Shown in pieces: positions 10,023-18,614 of a stretch of DNA of 56,594 nt; the first letter of the stretch is position 1; each line of letters opens with the position of its first letter. The notes beneath the pieces were generated by a model. That model did not search any database. It was not told the origin of the DNA and saw only the letters and a list, made by a program, of their open reading frames with translations. This DNA comes from Clostridia bacterium (GTDB lineage: Bacteria; Bacillota_A; Clostridia; Monoglobales; Monoglobaceae). The stretch spans positions 1 through 56,594 of the forward strand of contig JAFSDQ010000023.1 of assembly GCA_017436135.1 (NCBI GenBank), given 5' to 3'. The translations under genes and the position numbers were made by a program.

Positions 10023-10323
10023 ATTTCTTGGATTGCTTTCTCTGTCTATGAAGGCGGGGAAGCTTGCCATAGGAGAAGGCAGAGCAGAGGATGCTGTGCG
10101 GGGAGGAAAGGCAAGCCTGATTATCTTATCAACAGACGCATCAGGGAACACACAGAAAAAGTTTTCGGATATGGGAAGCTATCGGAATATTCCTGTAATC
10201 AGAACTGTTGACAGAAGAGCTCTGGGCAGAACGGTTGGCAGAGAATTTGCAGTTGTTATGGCGGTTACGGAGGATGGTTTTTCCAAAAGACTTTTAGAAA
10301 TGTTTGATAACGCAGATAATTAA
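10015..10323 (+). CDS. ylxQ: YlxQ, L7Ae/L30e/Gadd45-like ribosomal protein
   Basis: A 102-residue L7Ae-family protein ([21 protein letters not shown] at the start is the family signature). Members bind kink-turn RNAs; the precise target of YlxQ is not settled. It overlaps ylxR by eight bases and is followed nine bases later by the infB ribosome binding region. Confidence 0.92.
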   Translation: MNKFLGLLSLSMKAGKLAIGEGRAEDAVRGGKASLIILSTDASGNTQKKFSDMGSYRNIPVIRTVDRRALGRTVGREFAVVMAVTEDGFSKRLLEMFDNADN

Positions 10324-10340
10324 AGAAAGGATTGATATAT

Positions 10341-12587
10341 ATGGAAAAAATCAGAGCATACGAATTATCAAAGGCATTTGGTTTTCCAAGCAAAGAAATC
10401 GTAAAGGTGCTTCACGACTATAAGGTTTCTGACAAAAATCACATGAGCGCACTTTCAGAGTATGAACTTGACGTTATTTTCGAATACTATACCCAGAAGA
10501 ACCAGGTAAGTGATTTTTCGATTTTTGAGAAGAAAAAGGAAGAGCCAAAGGTTGAAGAAGCTCCGAAAGAGGTTGAAGCAAAGGAAGCTTCCGTTGAAGC
10601 CGAACCACAGGTTGAGGTTGGCAGAAAGGTAAGGACGGTAGATACTCGTGTAAATACAGTTGATTTAGAGCGTATTGACGACGAGGAAATCGAAAAGCTT
10701 ATCCCTGACAATGTAAAAGGCTCGGAGAACAAAAAGGAAAAAATCAATCAGAAGAAAAAGAACAAACAGATGGGAACAAAGCAGAAGCCTGCTCCCGAGG
10801 ATATGATTAAACGCAAGGAGAAGAAAGAAAAGATAGAAACTGTTCATGTTCTTATTCCCGACGAAATTACTGTTGGCGACCTTGCAGAGAGAATGAAACG
10901 CCCTGCAACAGAAATAATCAAGAAGCTTATGCTTTTGGGCATTATGGCATCTGTAAACGAAACAATTGATTTTGATACAGCCTCCCTTATAGTGGAAGAG
11001 CTTGGGGGTACCTTTGAAAAGGAAATCATTCTTACGGAAGAGGATAAGCTTTTCAATGATGTGGAGGATGCACCTGAAATGCTCAAGCCCCGTTCACCTG
11101 TTGTTGTAGTAATGGGACATGTTGACCATGGTAAAACATCACTTCTTGACGCCATAAGAAATACCAATGTAACAGAAGGTGAGTTTGGCGGAATTACCCA
11201 ACATATTGGTGCTCACAGAGTAAGGGTCGGGGATAAGAAGATAACTTTCCTTGACACACCTGGACACGAAGCGTTTACGGCAATGCGTGCCAGAGGAGCT
11301 ATGGTTACAGATATTGCTATATTGGTTGTTGCGGCAGACGATGGTATTATGCCACAGACAGTAGAGGCTATAAACCACGCAAGAGCGGCAGAGGTTTCTA
11401 TTATTGTTGCTATAAACAAAATAGATAAGGAAGGGGCAAATCCCGACAGAGTTAAGCAGGAGCTTACAGAACACAACCTCGTGCCCGAAGAATGGGGCGG
11501 AGATACCATTTGTGTTGAGGTTTCTGCAAAGCAGAATACTAACATTGACGGACTTCTTGATATGGTTCTTCTTGTTGCCGAAATGAGAGAGCTGAAAGCA
11601 AATCCTGACAGAGCTGCAAAGGGTACTGTTATTGAGTCAAAGCTGGATAAGGGCAGAGGTCCTGTTGCAACAGTCCTTGTACAGAACGGTACTTTGAAGG
11701 TTGGCGATATTGTTGTGGCAGGAACAGCTGTAGGTCATGTTCGTGCAATGAATGATGATAAGGGTAAGGCAGTTAAAAAGGCAGGTCCGTCTATTCCTGT
11801 AGAAATACTTGGTCTTTCCGAGGTACCCGAGGGCGGGGATGTGTTCTATGCAGTAAATGACGAGCGTAAAGCCCGTGAGGTTGTTGAAGCAAGAAAGTTT
11901 AAGGAGAAACAGAGCAAGCAACAAAAGGCAAGCACAATTTCTCTTGATAACCTCTTTGAGCATATTGAAGCCGGAAAGATGAAGGACCTTAATATTATTG
12001 TTAAGGCGGACGTACAGGGAAGTGTTGAGGCGGTTACTCAATCCCTTGTTCGTATTTCCAACGAAGAGGTAAGAGTAAATGTAATTCACGGCGCAGTTGG
12101 TGCAGTAACAGAATCAGATATTATGCTTGCAAGTGCGTCAAATGCAATTATAGTTGGATTTAATGTTCGTCCGACCCCCGGGGCAACTATTGCGGCAGAA
12201 AATTCAGAAGTTGACGTAAGACTCTATAGAGTAATTTATGATGCAATCGAGGATATAGAAAAGGCTCTCAAGGGTATGCTTGAGCCTACATTCCGTGAAG
12301 CAGTTATAGGTCATGTTGAAATCAGAACAACCTTTAAGGTATCAGGTGTAGGTACAATTGGCGGTGCTTATGTTACTGACGGTAAAATTCTTCGTAACAG
12401 TCTTGTTCGTGTTGTTCGTGATGGTATAGTTATTCACGAGGGCGAGCTTGGTTCTCTGAAGCGCTTTAAGGATGATGTAAAGGAAGTTGCATCTGGCTAC
12501 GAGTGCGGTGTCAGCATTGATAAATACAACGACATTAAAGAGGGCGATGTTATCGAAGCGTATGTTATGGAGCAGGTAGAGGTTTAA
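10341..12587 (+). CDS. infB: Translation initiation factor IF-2
   Basis: A 748-residue IF-2, a GTPase that places initiator tRNA on the 30S subunit. It has an N-terminal IF2N domain ([19 protein letters not shown]), a charged linker of about 50-165 rich in Lys/Glu, a second IF2N-like segment ([18 protein letters not shown]), and the G domain with [14 protein letters not shown] (about 259-272), [16 protein letters not shown] and VEVSAKQ. Domains II, III and the C-terminal fMet-tRNA-binding domain follow. An in-frame TTG at 10332 is rejected in favour of ATG 10341, preceded by AAAGGA. The N-terminus is of the short Firmicute type. Confidence 0.97.
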   Translation: MEKIRAYELSKAFGFPSKEIVKVLHDYKVSDKNHMSALSEYELDVIFEYYTQKNQVSDFSIFEKKKEEPKVEEAPKEVEAKEASVEAEPQVEVGRKVRTVDTRVNTVDLERIDDEEIEKLIPDNVKGSENKKEKINQKKKNKQMGTKQKPAPEDMIKRKEKKEKIETVHVLIPDEITVGDLAERMKRPATEIIKKLMLLGIMASVNETIDFDTASLIVEELGGTFEKEIILTEEDKLFNDVEDAPEMLKPRSPVVVVMGHVDHGKTSLLDAIRNTNVTEGEFGGITQHIGAHRVRVGDKKITFLDTPGHEAFTAMRARGAMVTDIAILVVAADDGIMPQTVEAINHARAAEVSIIVAINKIDKEGANPDRVKQELTEHNLVPEEWGGDTICVEVSAKQNTNIDGLLDMVLLVAEMRELKANPDRAAKGTVIESKLDKGRGPVATVLVQNGTLKVGDIVVAGTAVGHVRAMNDDKGKAVKKAGPSIPVEILGLSEVPEGGDVFYAVNDERKAREVVEARKFKEKQSKQQKASTISLDNLFEHIEAGKMKDLNIIVKADVQGSVEAVTQSLVRISNEEVRVNVIHGAVGAVTESDIMLASASNAIIVGFNVRPTPGATIAAENSEVDVRLYRVIYDAIEDIEKALKGMLEPTFREAVIGHVEIRTTFKVSGVGTIGGAYVTDGKILRNSLVRVVRDGIVIHEGELGSLKRFKDDVKEVASGYECGVSIDKYNDIKEGDVIEAYVMEQVEV

Positions 12588-12603
12588 AACCGAGAGGAGA
12601 AAA

Positions 12604-12942
12604 ATGGCAAATTACAGTAGAACAGACAGAGTTTCAGAGGAGGTAAAAAGGGAGTTGAGCGCAGTTATCCGTGAGCTTAAGGACCCAAGGCTTCCTGTGA
12701 TGGTTACTGTCGTTGCGGTAAATGTAACAAAGGATTTAAAGTTTGCAAAGGCACATATAAGCATTATGGGAAACGAAGAGGTAAAAAACAATGCTCTTGC
12801 AGCCCTTAAAAGTGCAAGCGGATTTATCCGCAGAGAAATCGGGCATAGATTGAATTTGAGAAACACCCCTGAATTTACCTTTGTTTCCGATAACTCTATT
12901 GAATACGGTGCTCATATAAACGAAATCCTCAAAGAGCTTTAA
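12604..12942 (+). CDS. rbfA: Ribosome-binding factor A
   Basis: A 112-residue RbfA, a single KH-like domain cold-shock factor that matures the 5' end of 16S rRNA. The family starts MANYSRTDRVSEEVKRELSAVIRELKDPRL and contains VTKDLKFAKAHISIMG and the terminal RNTPEFTFVSDNSIEYG. It follows infB by 16 bases with a GAGGAG ribosome binding site. Confidence 0.96.
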   Translation: MANYSRTDRVSEEVKRELSAVIRELKDPRLPVMVTVVAVNVTKDLKFAKAHISIMGNEEVKNNALAALKSASGFIRREIGHRLNLRNTPEFTFVSDNSIEYGAHINEILKEL

Positions 12943-12956
12943 AAGAGGCAATGGCT

Positions 12957-13904
12957 ATGTTTGAAAAGGTAATTGAAAAACTAAATAAAGCAAAGCGCGT
13001 CGGGATTTTCACCCATGTAAATCCCGACGGGGATGCCTTGGGAAGCACACATTCTCTTAAACTTGTTTTAGAGGATATGGGCAAGGTGGCAGACGTATTT
13101 TACTGCGGAGAAGCAGAGCCCTGTCTTTTTGAAGTTATTCAGGGAGCGGCAGAGGTGGCAGAAGGCTCAATGGAATATGATTTGCTGGTTGCTCTTGATT
13201 GTGCTTCCAAAGACAGAATGGGAGAATGGACAGAGCTTTTTGAAAACCACTCCAATACTGTGGCGATAGATCACCACATAACCCATGTTGAGTTTGCAAA
13301 GGAAACAGTTGTGGGGGATATTTCATCCACCTGTGAGCTGATGTATGCCCTTTATAAGGAGATGGGGGTTGCCCTGTCTGTGATGGCGGCAACAAATCTT
13401 TATATTGGTATAGCTACCGATACAGGAAACTTTAAATTCTCTTCTGTGACAGGAGATACCCACCGTGTTGCGGCGGAGTTGATAGATTTGGGAATTGACT
13501 TTGCAAATGTGTCAAAAGTGCTTTTTGATACTGTTTCAAAGGAATTTCTTGCCTTGCGGTCAAAGGCGGCGGCAAAAATAAAATTCTATCTTGAAAATCG
13601 GGTGGCAATTCTTGCTTTGGAGGAAGAGGATTTTGCTAAAAGCGGAGTAAGCGAGGCGGAGGCATCTGCCCTGGTAAGTCTGCCCAGCAGAATTTTGGGA
13701 GTAGAGGTTGGAGTGTATATCAGACCACGGTCTGAAGAGGGCTACAAGGTTAGTCTTCGTTCTGTAAAGCGTGTTGACGTGGCGGAAATTGCAGCCGGCT
13801 TTGGAGGCGGCGGACACATTCGTGCGGCAGGATATTCTGTGTCAAGGGATAATTTTGACGATAACCTGAATGCCTTGCTTTCGGAAATTGAGAAAAGACT
13901 CTAA
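12957..13904 (+). CDS. nrnA: DHH/DHHA1 phosphoesterase, NrnA-type nanoRNase/pAp phosphatase
   Basis: A 315-residue DHH-family phosphoesterase of the NrnA kind, which degrades very short RNAs and dephosphorylates 3'-phosphoadenosine 5'-phosphate. Motifs: HVNPDGDALGS (about residues 22-32), DCASKDR, the DHH signature AIDHHITH (about 100-107), and the DHHA1 glycine motif FGGGGHIRAAG near the C-terminus. Of two in-frame ATGs, 12957 has AGAGG eight bases upstream and is preferred to 12951. Its place between rbfA and truB is conserved in Firmicutes. Confidence 0.93.
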   Translation: MFEKVIEKLNKAKRVGIFTHVNPDGDALGSTHSLKLVLEDMGKVADVFYCGEAEPCLFEVIQGAAEVAEGSMEYDLLVALDCASKDRMGEWTELFENHSNTVAIDHHITHVEFAKETVVGDISSTCELMYALYKEMGVALSVMAATNLYIGIATDTGNFKFSSVTGDTHRVAAELIDLGIDFANVSKVLFDTVSKEFLALRSKAAAKIKFYLENRVAILALEEEDFAKSGVSEAEASALVSLPSRILGVEVGVYIRPRSEEGYKVSLRSVKRVDVAEIAAGFGGGGHIRAAGYSVSRDNFDDNLNALLSEIEKRL

Positions 13905-13918
13905 ATAACGGAGATAAT

Positions 13919-14800
13919 ATGAATGGTGTTGTAAATGTAAAGAAAGAGCTTGGAATGACATCTCATGATGTGGTTTACAGGTTGAGAAAGATTTTGTCTA
14001 TAAAGAAAATAGGGCATACGGGAACTCTTGACCCTGATGCTTCGGGAGTATTGCCTATATGTGTAGGCAGAGCCACCAAGGTAGCAGATATGCTGACTGC
14101 AAAGGATAAACAATATGTGGCAGAGATAACCCTGGGCTTTGCAACAGATACTCTTGATGCTTCAGGAAAGATTACGGAAAAGGCAGAGGTAAATGTAAGC
14201 CAAGAGGATATAGAGAAAGCTGTGGCAGAATTTACAGGTGAAATAGAACAGATACCTCCCATGTATTCTGCAATCAAGGTTGACGGGAAAAAGCTCTACG
14301 AGCTTGCCCGGGAGGGAAAAGAGATAGAGAGAAAGCCCCGTCTTGTGAGAATAGACAGCATTGAGATATTAAAGCTTGACCTTGAGAACAACAAATTTTC
14401 TGTAAAGGTGGATTGCTCAAAGGGTACATATATAAGGACTCTTTGTGATGACATAGGCAGATATTTGGGATGCTTTGCACACATGTCTGCTCTGGAGCGG
14501 ACAAGGTCGGGAAGATTTTCCATAGAGGATGCCTACACAACAGATGAGATAGAAAAAATGTTTAAAAGCGGAGATTTGAGTTTTTTTACAGAGGTTGACA
14601 AGGTGTTTGAAGAATATCCCAAGCTGATTATATCAGGCAGAAAAGCTGCCCTTATGTGCAACGGAGTAAGAGTTTCGACCCAGGGGATAACAGAGGGAGA
14701 AATATATAGAGTTTATGACGAAAAGGATAATTTCCTCACTATATCCCAAGGGGAAAACGGAGTGCTTAAAATCTTAAAAACCTTTTATCAGACTATATAG
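13919..14800 (+). CDS. truB: tRNA pseudouridine(55) synthase TruB
   Basis: A 293-residue TruB that makes pseudouridine 55 in the T-loop of tRNAs. The catalytic aspartate is in GHTGTLDPDASGVLP (Asp about 38); the family motif SAIKVDGKKLYELAREG and the C-terminal PUA-like region are present. ATG 13919 follows GGAG. It belongs to the rimP-ribF operon. Confidence 0.96.
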   Translation: MNGVVNVKKELGMTSHDVVYRLRKILSIKKIGHTGTLDPDASGVLPICVGRATKVADMLTAKDKQYVAEITLGFATDTLDASGKITEKAEVNVSQEDIEKAVAEFTGEIEQIPPMYSAIKVDGKKLYELAREGKEIERKPRLVRIDSIEILKLDLENNKFSVKVDCSKGTYIRTLCDDIGRYLGCFAHMSALERTRSGRFSIEDAYTTDEIEKMFKSGDLSFFTEVDKVFEEYPKLIISGRKAALMCNGVRVSTQGITEGEIYRVYDEKDNFLTISQGENGVLKILKTFYQTI

Positions 14801-14817
14801 AAAGGCAGGCGGCAAAA

Positions 14818-15738
14818 ATGCAGATACATATAAAAAGCATTGATGAAGAGAATGTGTTATTTTCAAAGCTGAAGCTACAAAAATCTGCAGTCGCTTTAGG
14901 ACAGTTTGATGCAATACATATAGGTCATACAGAGATAATAAAGAGGGTTGTGGATTATGCACGGCAGAACAATACAAAGTCCCTTGTATATATGTTTGCA
15001 AATGACCCGAGAGAGGTTGTTTCCAAAACGGAGAGCAAAAACATAAACTCTCTTGAAAAGAGATTTGAGATTATCAAAAGTCTTGGTGTGGATATTGTTG
15101 TCGCCAGAGAGTTTGACACAGAGTATATGGATATTGAGGCTGCGGCCTTTGTAAAAGAATATATTGCAGATAAGTTCGGAGCGGGGCTTGTGGCGGTAGG
15201 ATATAATTACAGATTCGGCAAAAACGGCGAAGGGGATGTAAATACTCTTCAAATGCTGTGTGCAGATTATGATACACAGGTTTGCGTTGTGCCTGAAGTA
15301 AAGTTAAGGGGCGAAAAGGTTTCAAGCAGCATTATAAGGGAAAAAATTTCCAATGGCGATGTTTCTCTTGCGGAAGAAATGATGGGCAGACCCTTGAGCA
15401 TTAAAGGTGTTGTAAAAAGGGGTAACCATATCGGAACCAAAATGGGCTTCCCCACTGCCAATATAGAATTGCCAAAGGGAGGGGTTATTCCCGGGTATGG
15501 AGTGTATAAAACCCGAACCCGTATTGACGGAAAAGTATATCCATCTATAACAAATGTGGGTGGAAAACCTACTGTGGAAAAGGATGCAGAGCTTATAGAA
15601 ACCCATATAGAGGGAATCTTTGGTGACCTTTACGGAAAAACAATAGAGATTGATTTTATAAAGTTTATTCGTGACATAAAAAGGTTTGACAGTATTGAGG
15701 AGCTCAAATGTCAGCTTAAGCAGGACAAAAAAGAATAA
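14818..15738 (+). CDS. ribF: Bifunctional riboflavin kinase/FAD synthetase RibF
   Basis: A 306-residue RibF that converts riboflavin to FMN and then FAD. The N-terminal FAD synthetase nucleotidyltransferase domain shows GQFDAIHIGHTEII (about 28-41, the HxGH motif) and VGYNYRFGKNGEGD; the C-terminal riboflavin kinase domain shows GNHIGTKMGFPTANI and the IEGIFGDLYGK segment. It is the last gene of the canonical operon and follows truB by 17 bases. The first motif reads FDAIHIGH instead of the more common FDGVHLGH, a mild variant. Confidence 0.95.
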   Translation: MQIHIKSIDEENVLFSKLKLQKSAVALGQFDAIHIGHTEIIKRVVDYARQNNTKSLVYMFANDPREVVSKTESKNINSLEKRFEIIKSLGVDIVVAREFDTEYMDIEAAAFVKEYIADKFGAGLVAVGYNYRFGKNGEGDVNTLQMLCADYDTQVCVVPEVKLRGEKVSSSIIREKISNGDVSLAEEMMGRPLSIKGVVKRGNHIGTKMGFPTANIELPKGGVIPGYGVYKTRTRIDGKVYPSITNVGGKPTVEKDAELIETHIEGIFGDLYGKTIEIDFIKFIRDIKRFDSIEELKCQLKQDKKE

Positions 15739-15769
15739 TATTAAAATTAAAATATAAGGAGCGCAGAAA

Positions 15770-16810
15770 ATGAAGAAAAAAAGAATTTTTGCAGGGCTTA
15801 TGGCATTGATGCTGTGTGTTATGGCATTGTCAGCCTGCGGAACAAAAACAGAGGAAGCAGTAACAGGAAATGTGGATGTAAATGACCCTGCAGCAGTAGT
15901 TGCTACAGTAAACGGAGTGGATATAACTCTTGATGAATTTGGCTTTTTTGTAATTCAGGCGGCTACAATAGAAACTTACAGAAATAACAGCGAATTTGGC
16001 GGAGATTTTTCTCTTGTAGACTGGGAAGCAAAAACAGAAAACGGAAAAACCCTGAAAGAAACAGTTGTTGACCGTGCCGTAAGCGAGGCTGTCAACTATG
16101 TTTTGCTTTCTCTTTATGCAGAGGAAAACGGAATGGGCGTAACCGAAGAAGATACAGAACAGATTGACAGCACGATGGAACAGTTTGTTGCAGAAAACAG
16201 CGAGGATATGTTTAAAAAGAGCCTTGCCGCAATGGGAATTATGACTGCAGACGGATATAAAAAGATGTCAAAGCTTATGGTTGGCGCCTCAAAATTTGAA
16301 ACAGAGTTTAATGGGGACAAGAGTAAGTTTATAGAAGACGAAAAAATGTTTCAAAGTTACGCAGACAACGACCATGTAAGCGTACAGCACATTCTTATTT
16401 TAAATGACAGCGAGAAGCACGAAAATCCCGAAGCGGTTATAAATGATGTGTTAAAGAGAGCTAAAGACGGTGAGGATTTTCAGGCACTTATGGAAGAATT
16501 CAATGAGGACCCGGGTCAGCAGCCGGCAGGCTACAGCATCGGTAAGGGAGAAATGGTTCCTGAATTTGAAAATGCTGCCTTTGCTTTGGATTACGACCAG
16601 ATAAGCGATGTTGTAAAGAGCGATTACGGATATCACATTATCAAGCGTGTGACGGGACTTTATGAGTTTAAGAATTTCCTTAAAGAGGATGCAGAGATAG
16701 AAAAGAATGAGGCAATACTCAAAGAATTGCCCATTGCCGATATGGTAACGGCTGCATATAATGCAAATATGGAATTGAATTCAATGGTAGGAGGACAGGC
16801 TAATGGCTAA
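15770..16810 (+). CDS. Parvulin-type peptidyl-prolyl isomerase lipoprotein (PrsA-like foldase)
   Basis: A 346-residue lipoprotein. Residues 1-22 are a signal peptide ending in the lipobox LSAC with lipidated Cys at about 23. A SurA/PrsA-type N-terminal helical region follows (VATVNGVDITLDEFGFF), then a PpiC rotamase domain at about 203-305 (HVSVQHILI, FNEDPGQQPAGYSIGKGEMVPEFE, SDYGYHIIKR). It would help exported proteins fold at the outer face of the membrane. It overlaps the next gene, another prolyl isomerase, by eight bases. Placement after ribF suggests read-through from the same operon; I saw no clear promoter in the 31-base gap. Confidence 0.9.
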   Translation: MKKKRIFAGLMALMLCVMALSACGTKTEEAVTGNVDVNDPAAVVATVNGVDITLDEFGFFVIQAATIETYRNNSEFGGDFSLVDWEAKTENGKTLKETVVDRAVSEAVNYVLLSLYAEENGMGVTEEDTEQIDSTMEQFVAENSEDMFKKSLAAMGIMTADGYKKMSKLMVGASKFETEFNGDKSKFIEDEKMFQSYADNDHVSVQHILILNDSEKHENPEAVINDVLKRAKDGEDFQALMEEFNEDPGQQPAGYSIGKGEMVPEFENAAFALDYDQISDVVKSDYGYHIIKRVTGLYEFKNFLKEDAEIEKNEAILKELPIADMVTAAYNANMELNSMVGGQANG

Positions 16811-17294
16811 TACAAAGGTTAAAGTAGAAATGGAAAAGGGCGGAGAGTTTGTAATAGAGCTTCTCCCCGAGTTTGCTCCCGAAACTGCGGCAAATTTTGA
16901 GTCCCTTGTAAAAGAGGGTTTCTACGATGGGGTTGTTTTCCATCGTGTTATAGACGATTTTATGGCACAGGGCGGTGACCCCACAGGAACAGGAATGGGT
17001 GGAAGCGGAAAGAATATCAAAGGCGAATTTGCTCAAAACGGATTTGCGCAGAATACACTTTCGCACACAAGAGGAGTTGTTTCTATGGCTCGCTCAATGA
17101 ATCCTGATTCCGCAAGCAGTCAGTTTTTTATCTGCTATGGTGACTGCACATTTCTTGACGGACAGTATGCAGGCTTTGGAAAAGTAATTGAGGGAATGGA
17201 AACCGTAGATGACTTTTTGAAGACAGAGCGCAGAGGGCCCGAGGGCGGAACCCCTGTAGAGGATATCAGAATTAAAAAAATGACAATATTGTAA
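16803..17294 (+). CDS. Cyclophilin-type peptidyl-prolyl cis-trans isomerase
   Basis: A 163-residue cytoplasmic cyclophilin. The hallmark segments are FHRVIDDFMAQGGDPTGTGMGG (shown in part: FHRVI and GGDPTGTG, about residues 46-62), MARSMNPDSASSQFFI (about 95-110) and FLDGQYAGFGKVIEGME. The catalytic Arg is in FHRV. It has no signal peptide, unlike its overlapping neighbour. ATG 16803 follows AGGAGG. A strong terminator follows at once. Confidence 0.95.
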   Translation: MANTKVKVEMEKGGEFVIELLPEFAPETAANFESLVKEGFYDGVVFHRVIDDFMAQGGDPTGTGMGGSGKNIKGEFAQNGFAQNTLSHTRGVVSMARSMNPDSASSQFFICYGDCTFLDGQYAGFGKVIEGMETVDDFLKTERRGPEGGTPVEDIRIKKMTIL

Positions 17295-17299
17295 GAATA

Positions 17300-17327
17300 A
17301 ACCCCCGTTTCAATTGAAACGGGGGTT
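17300..17327. terminator. Shared convergent terminator
   Basis: A perfect 28-base palindrome (14-bp arms) between the cyclophilin stop and the stop of the minus-strand Cys-rich gene. It has TTTTC on the plus side and TTTATTCTT on the minus side, so it probably serves both. Confidence 0.8.
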
Positions 17328-17331
17328 TTCG

Positions 17332-18330
17332 TTAATTTCCGCAGCCGCAGCAGCCGTTATTTTTATTATGACAGCCTGAACGTTCTTCAGGGGACTTTTG
17401 CGGTGGGAAAAATTCATCAATGGGGAATCTGATATCGTTGAACAAATCACAGGGGCTGTTTTCTGTAGCCGATGGACATTCCTGGGTAGGAATACAGAAG
17501 TCAACGGCATCTATCAAAAGCTGGGTATCCCTTTCCAGTCTGATAATAGAGAAAAGACCGTATGAAACAAGAATTTGTCTGCCGCAATCGTCAATAACCA
17601 AATCGCAGTCAAAGCAATTGCAGATTGCCTCGGGGAAGAGACCGCATTCGGCGCCACCGATGATGGGGTTGTCTGTAACTGTGTCCTCACAATTGTCACA
17701 ACAGCAACAGCAGCAACCGCTGTCCACGATTTTTGCATTGAGGGCAACAGGTTCTACAGTTTCTACAACAACTGTGGGCAGGCAGGTGTTCTGCCAGAGA
17801 GTTGAGGGGTCGCAGCTTCCGCAATTAAAGTCGGATTTAAAGATTTTGGAGCTGCCCTCTGAACCAAAAAGGATTACTTTTTTATCAAAGGTTGTAAGAC
17901 CGTAAACTACCGCGGGATTACATATTCCTGTAAATATTTCAAGGGTAGTGCGAATAAAGAACTTTAAATCAACCGAGAAATAACCTTTGTTGAATGAGAG
18001 CGGTTCAACATTGGTGTAAACCCAGATTATTTCAGCTCTTTTGAGCTTTACGTTTATGGCATTATCAAGAAGTGCCTGACCTTCTGATGTAAGATAAACC
18101 TTTCCGTCCGTGATGCAATCTCTGTCCCTGCAGGAGTCATAGATTTGACTTGTGTTTATACAAACAGGCTCTGAAAAATCAGAGCATCTGCGTTGCCTGG
18201 TCTGAAAAACCTCTTCTGCTGCATCAGTTAGAGCTGCTTCTGCTTCTTTAGAAGCAGAATTATCTGTAATTTTGCAACAGATTTGAGTGCCCGAGCCGCT
18301 GCGGGGAGCTCTGTTGTATTTTTCACTCAT
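17332..18330 (-). CDS. Conserved clostridial Cys-rich protein, function unknown
   Basis: A 332-residue cysteine-rich protein with no signal peptide or membrane segment. It contains the segment CRDRDCITDGKVYLTSEGQ (about 67-85), then a beta-rich stretch (AEIIWVYTNVEPLSFNKGYF), then a run of six consecutive Cys at about 206-211 in DSGCCCCCCDNC, and further Cys pairs up to the CCGCG tail. I recognise the RDRDC...VYLT...VEP pattern as a widespread clostridial hypothetical family without an established function. Cysteine richness and the presence of sporulation genes make a spore-coat-like structural role conceivable, but that is a guess. ATG 18330 follows AAAGG. It ends at the shared terminator. 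Confidence 0.75.
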   Translation of the reverse strand: MSEKYNRAPRSGSGTQICCKITDNSASKEAEAALTDAAEEVFQTRQRRCSDFSEPVCINTSQIYDSCRDRDCITDGKVYLTSEGQALLDNAINVKLKRAEIIWVYTNVEPLSFNKGYFSVDLKFFIRTTLEIFTGICNPAVVYGLTTFDKKVILFGSEGSSKIFKSDFNCGSCDPSTLWQNTCLPTVVVETVEPVALNAKIVDSGCCCCCCDNCEDTVTDNPIIGGAECGLFPEAICNCFDCDLVIDDCGRQILVSYGLFSIIRLERDTQLLIDAVDFCIPTQECPSATENSPCDLFNDIRFPIDEFFPPQKSPEERSGCHNKNNGCCGCGN

Positions 18331-18550
18331 ATAACTTCAACCTTTCTGCTTGCATTTATACTACGCCGGACCGTGCAAGCTACGGTCATTATTATCATAT
18401 TTAAAAATCTTATTTTTGGTTACGAAAAATATGGCTGTTTTAAGTAATTTTTTGAATTTTACTTCATATAGTAAATGAGGATAGTATTGTATAAATGAAA
18501 ATATTGTGCAAATTGACTAAAAACTTGTTTCAAAATTGTGAAGTTTTAGG

Positions 18551-18579
18551 TTGATTTTTTGAAAAGAATGAGTTACAAT
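18551..18579 (+). promoter_or_regulatory. Sigma-A promoter of the EF-G paralogue
   Basis: -35 TTGATT (18551-18556), 17-bp spacer, -10 TACAAT (18574-18579). The rest of the 284-base divergent gap 18331-18614 is AT-rich and holds a short inverted repeat (GACCGT/ACGGTC) near 18370-18394 but nothing else I can name. Confidence 0.7.
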
Positions 18580-18614
18580 AGTTGTATAAATTTACTTTTT
18601 AGGAGGGCTGTCAG

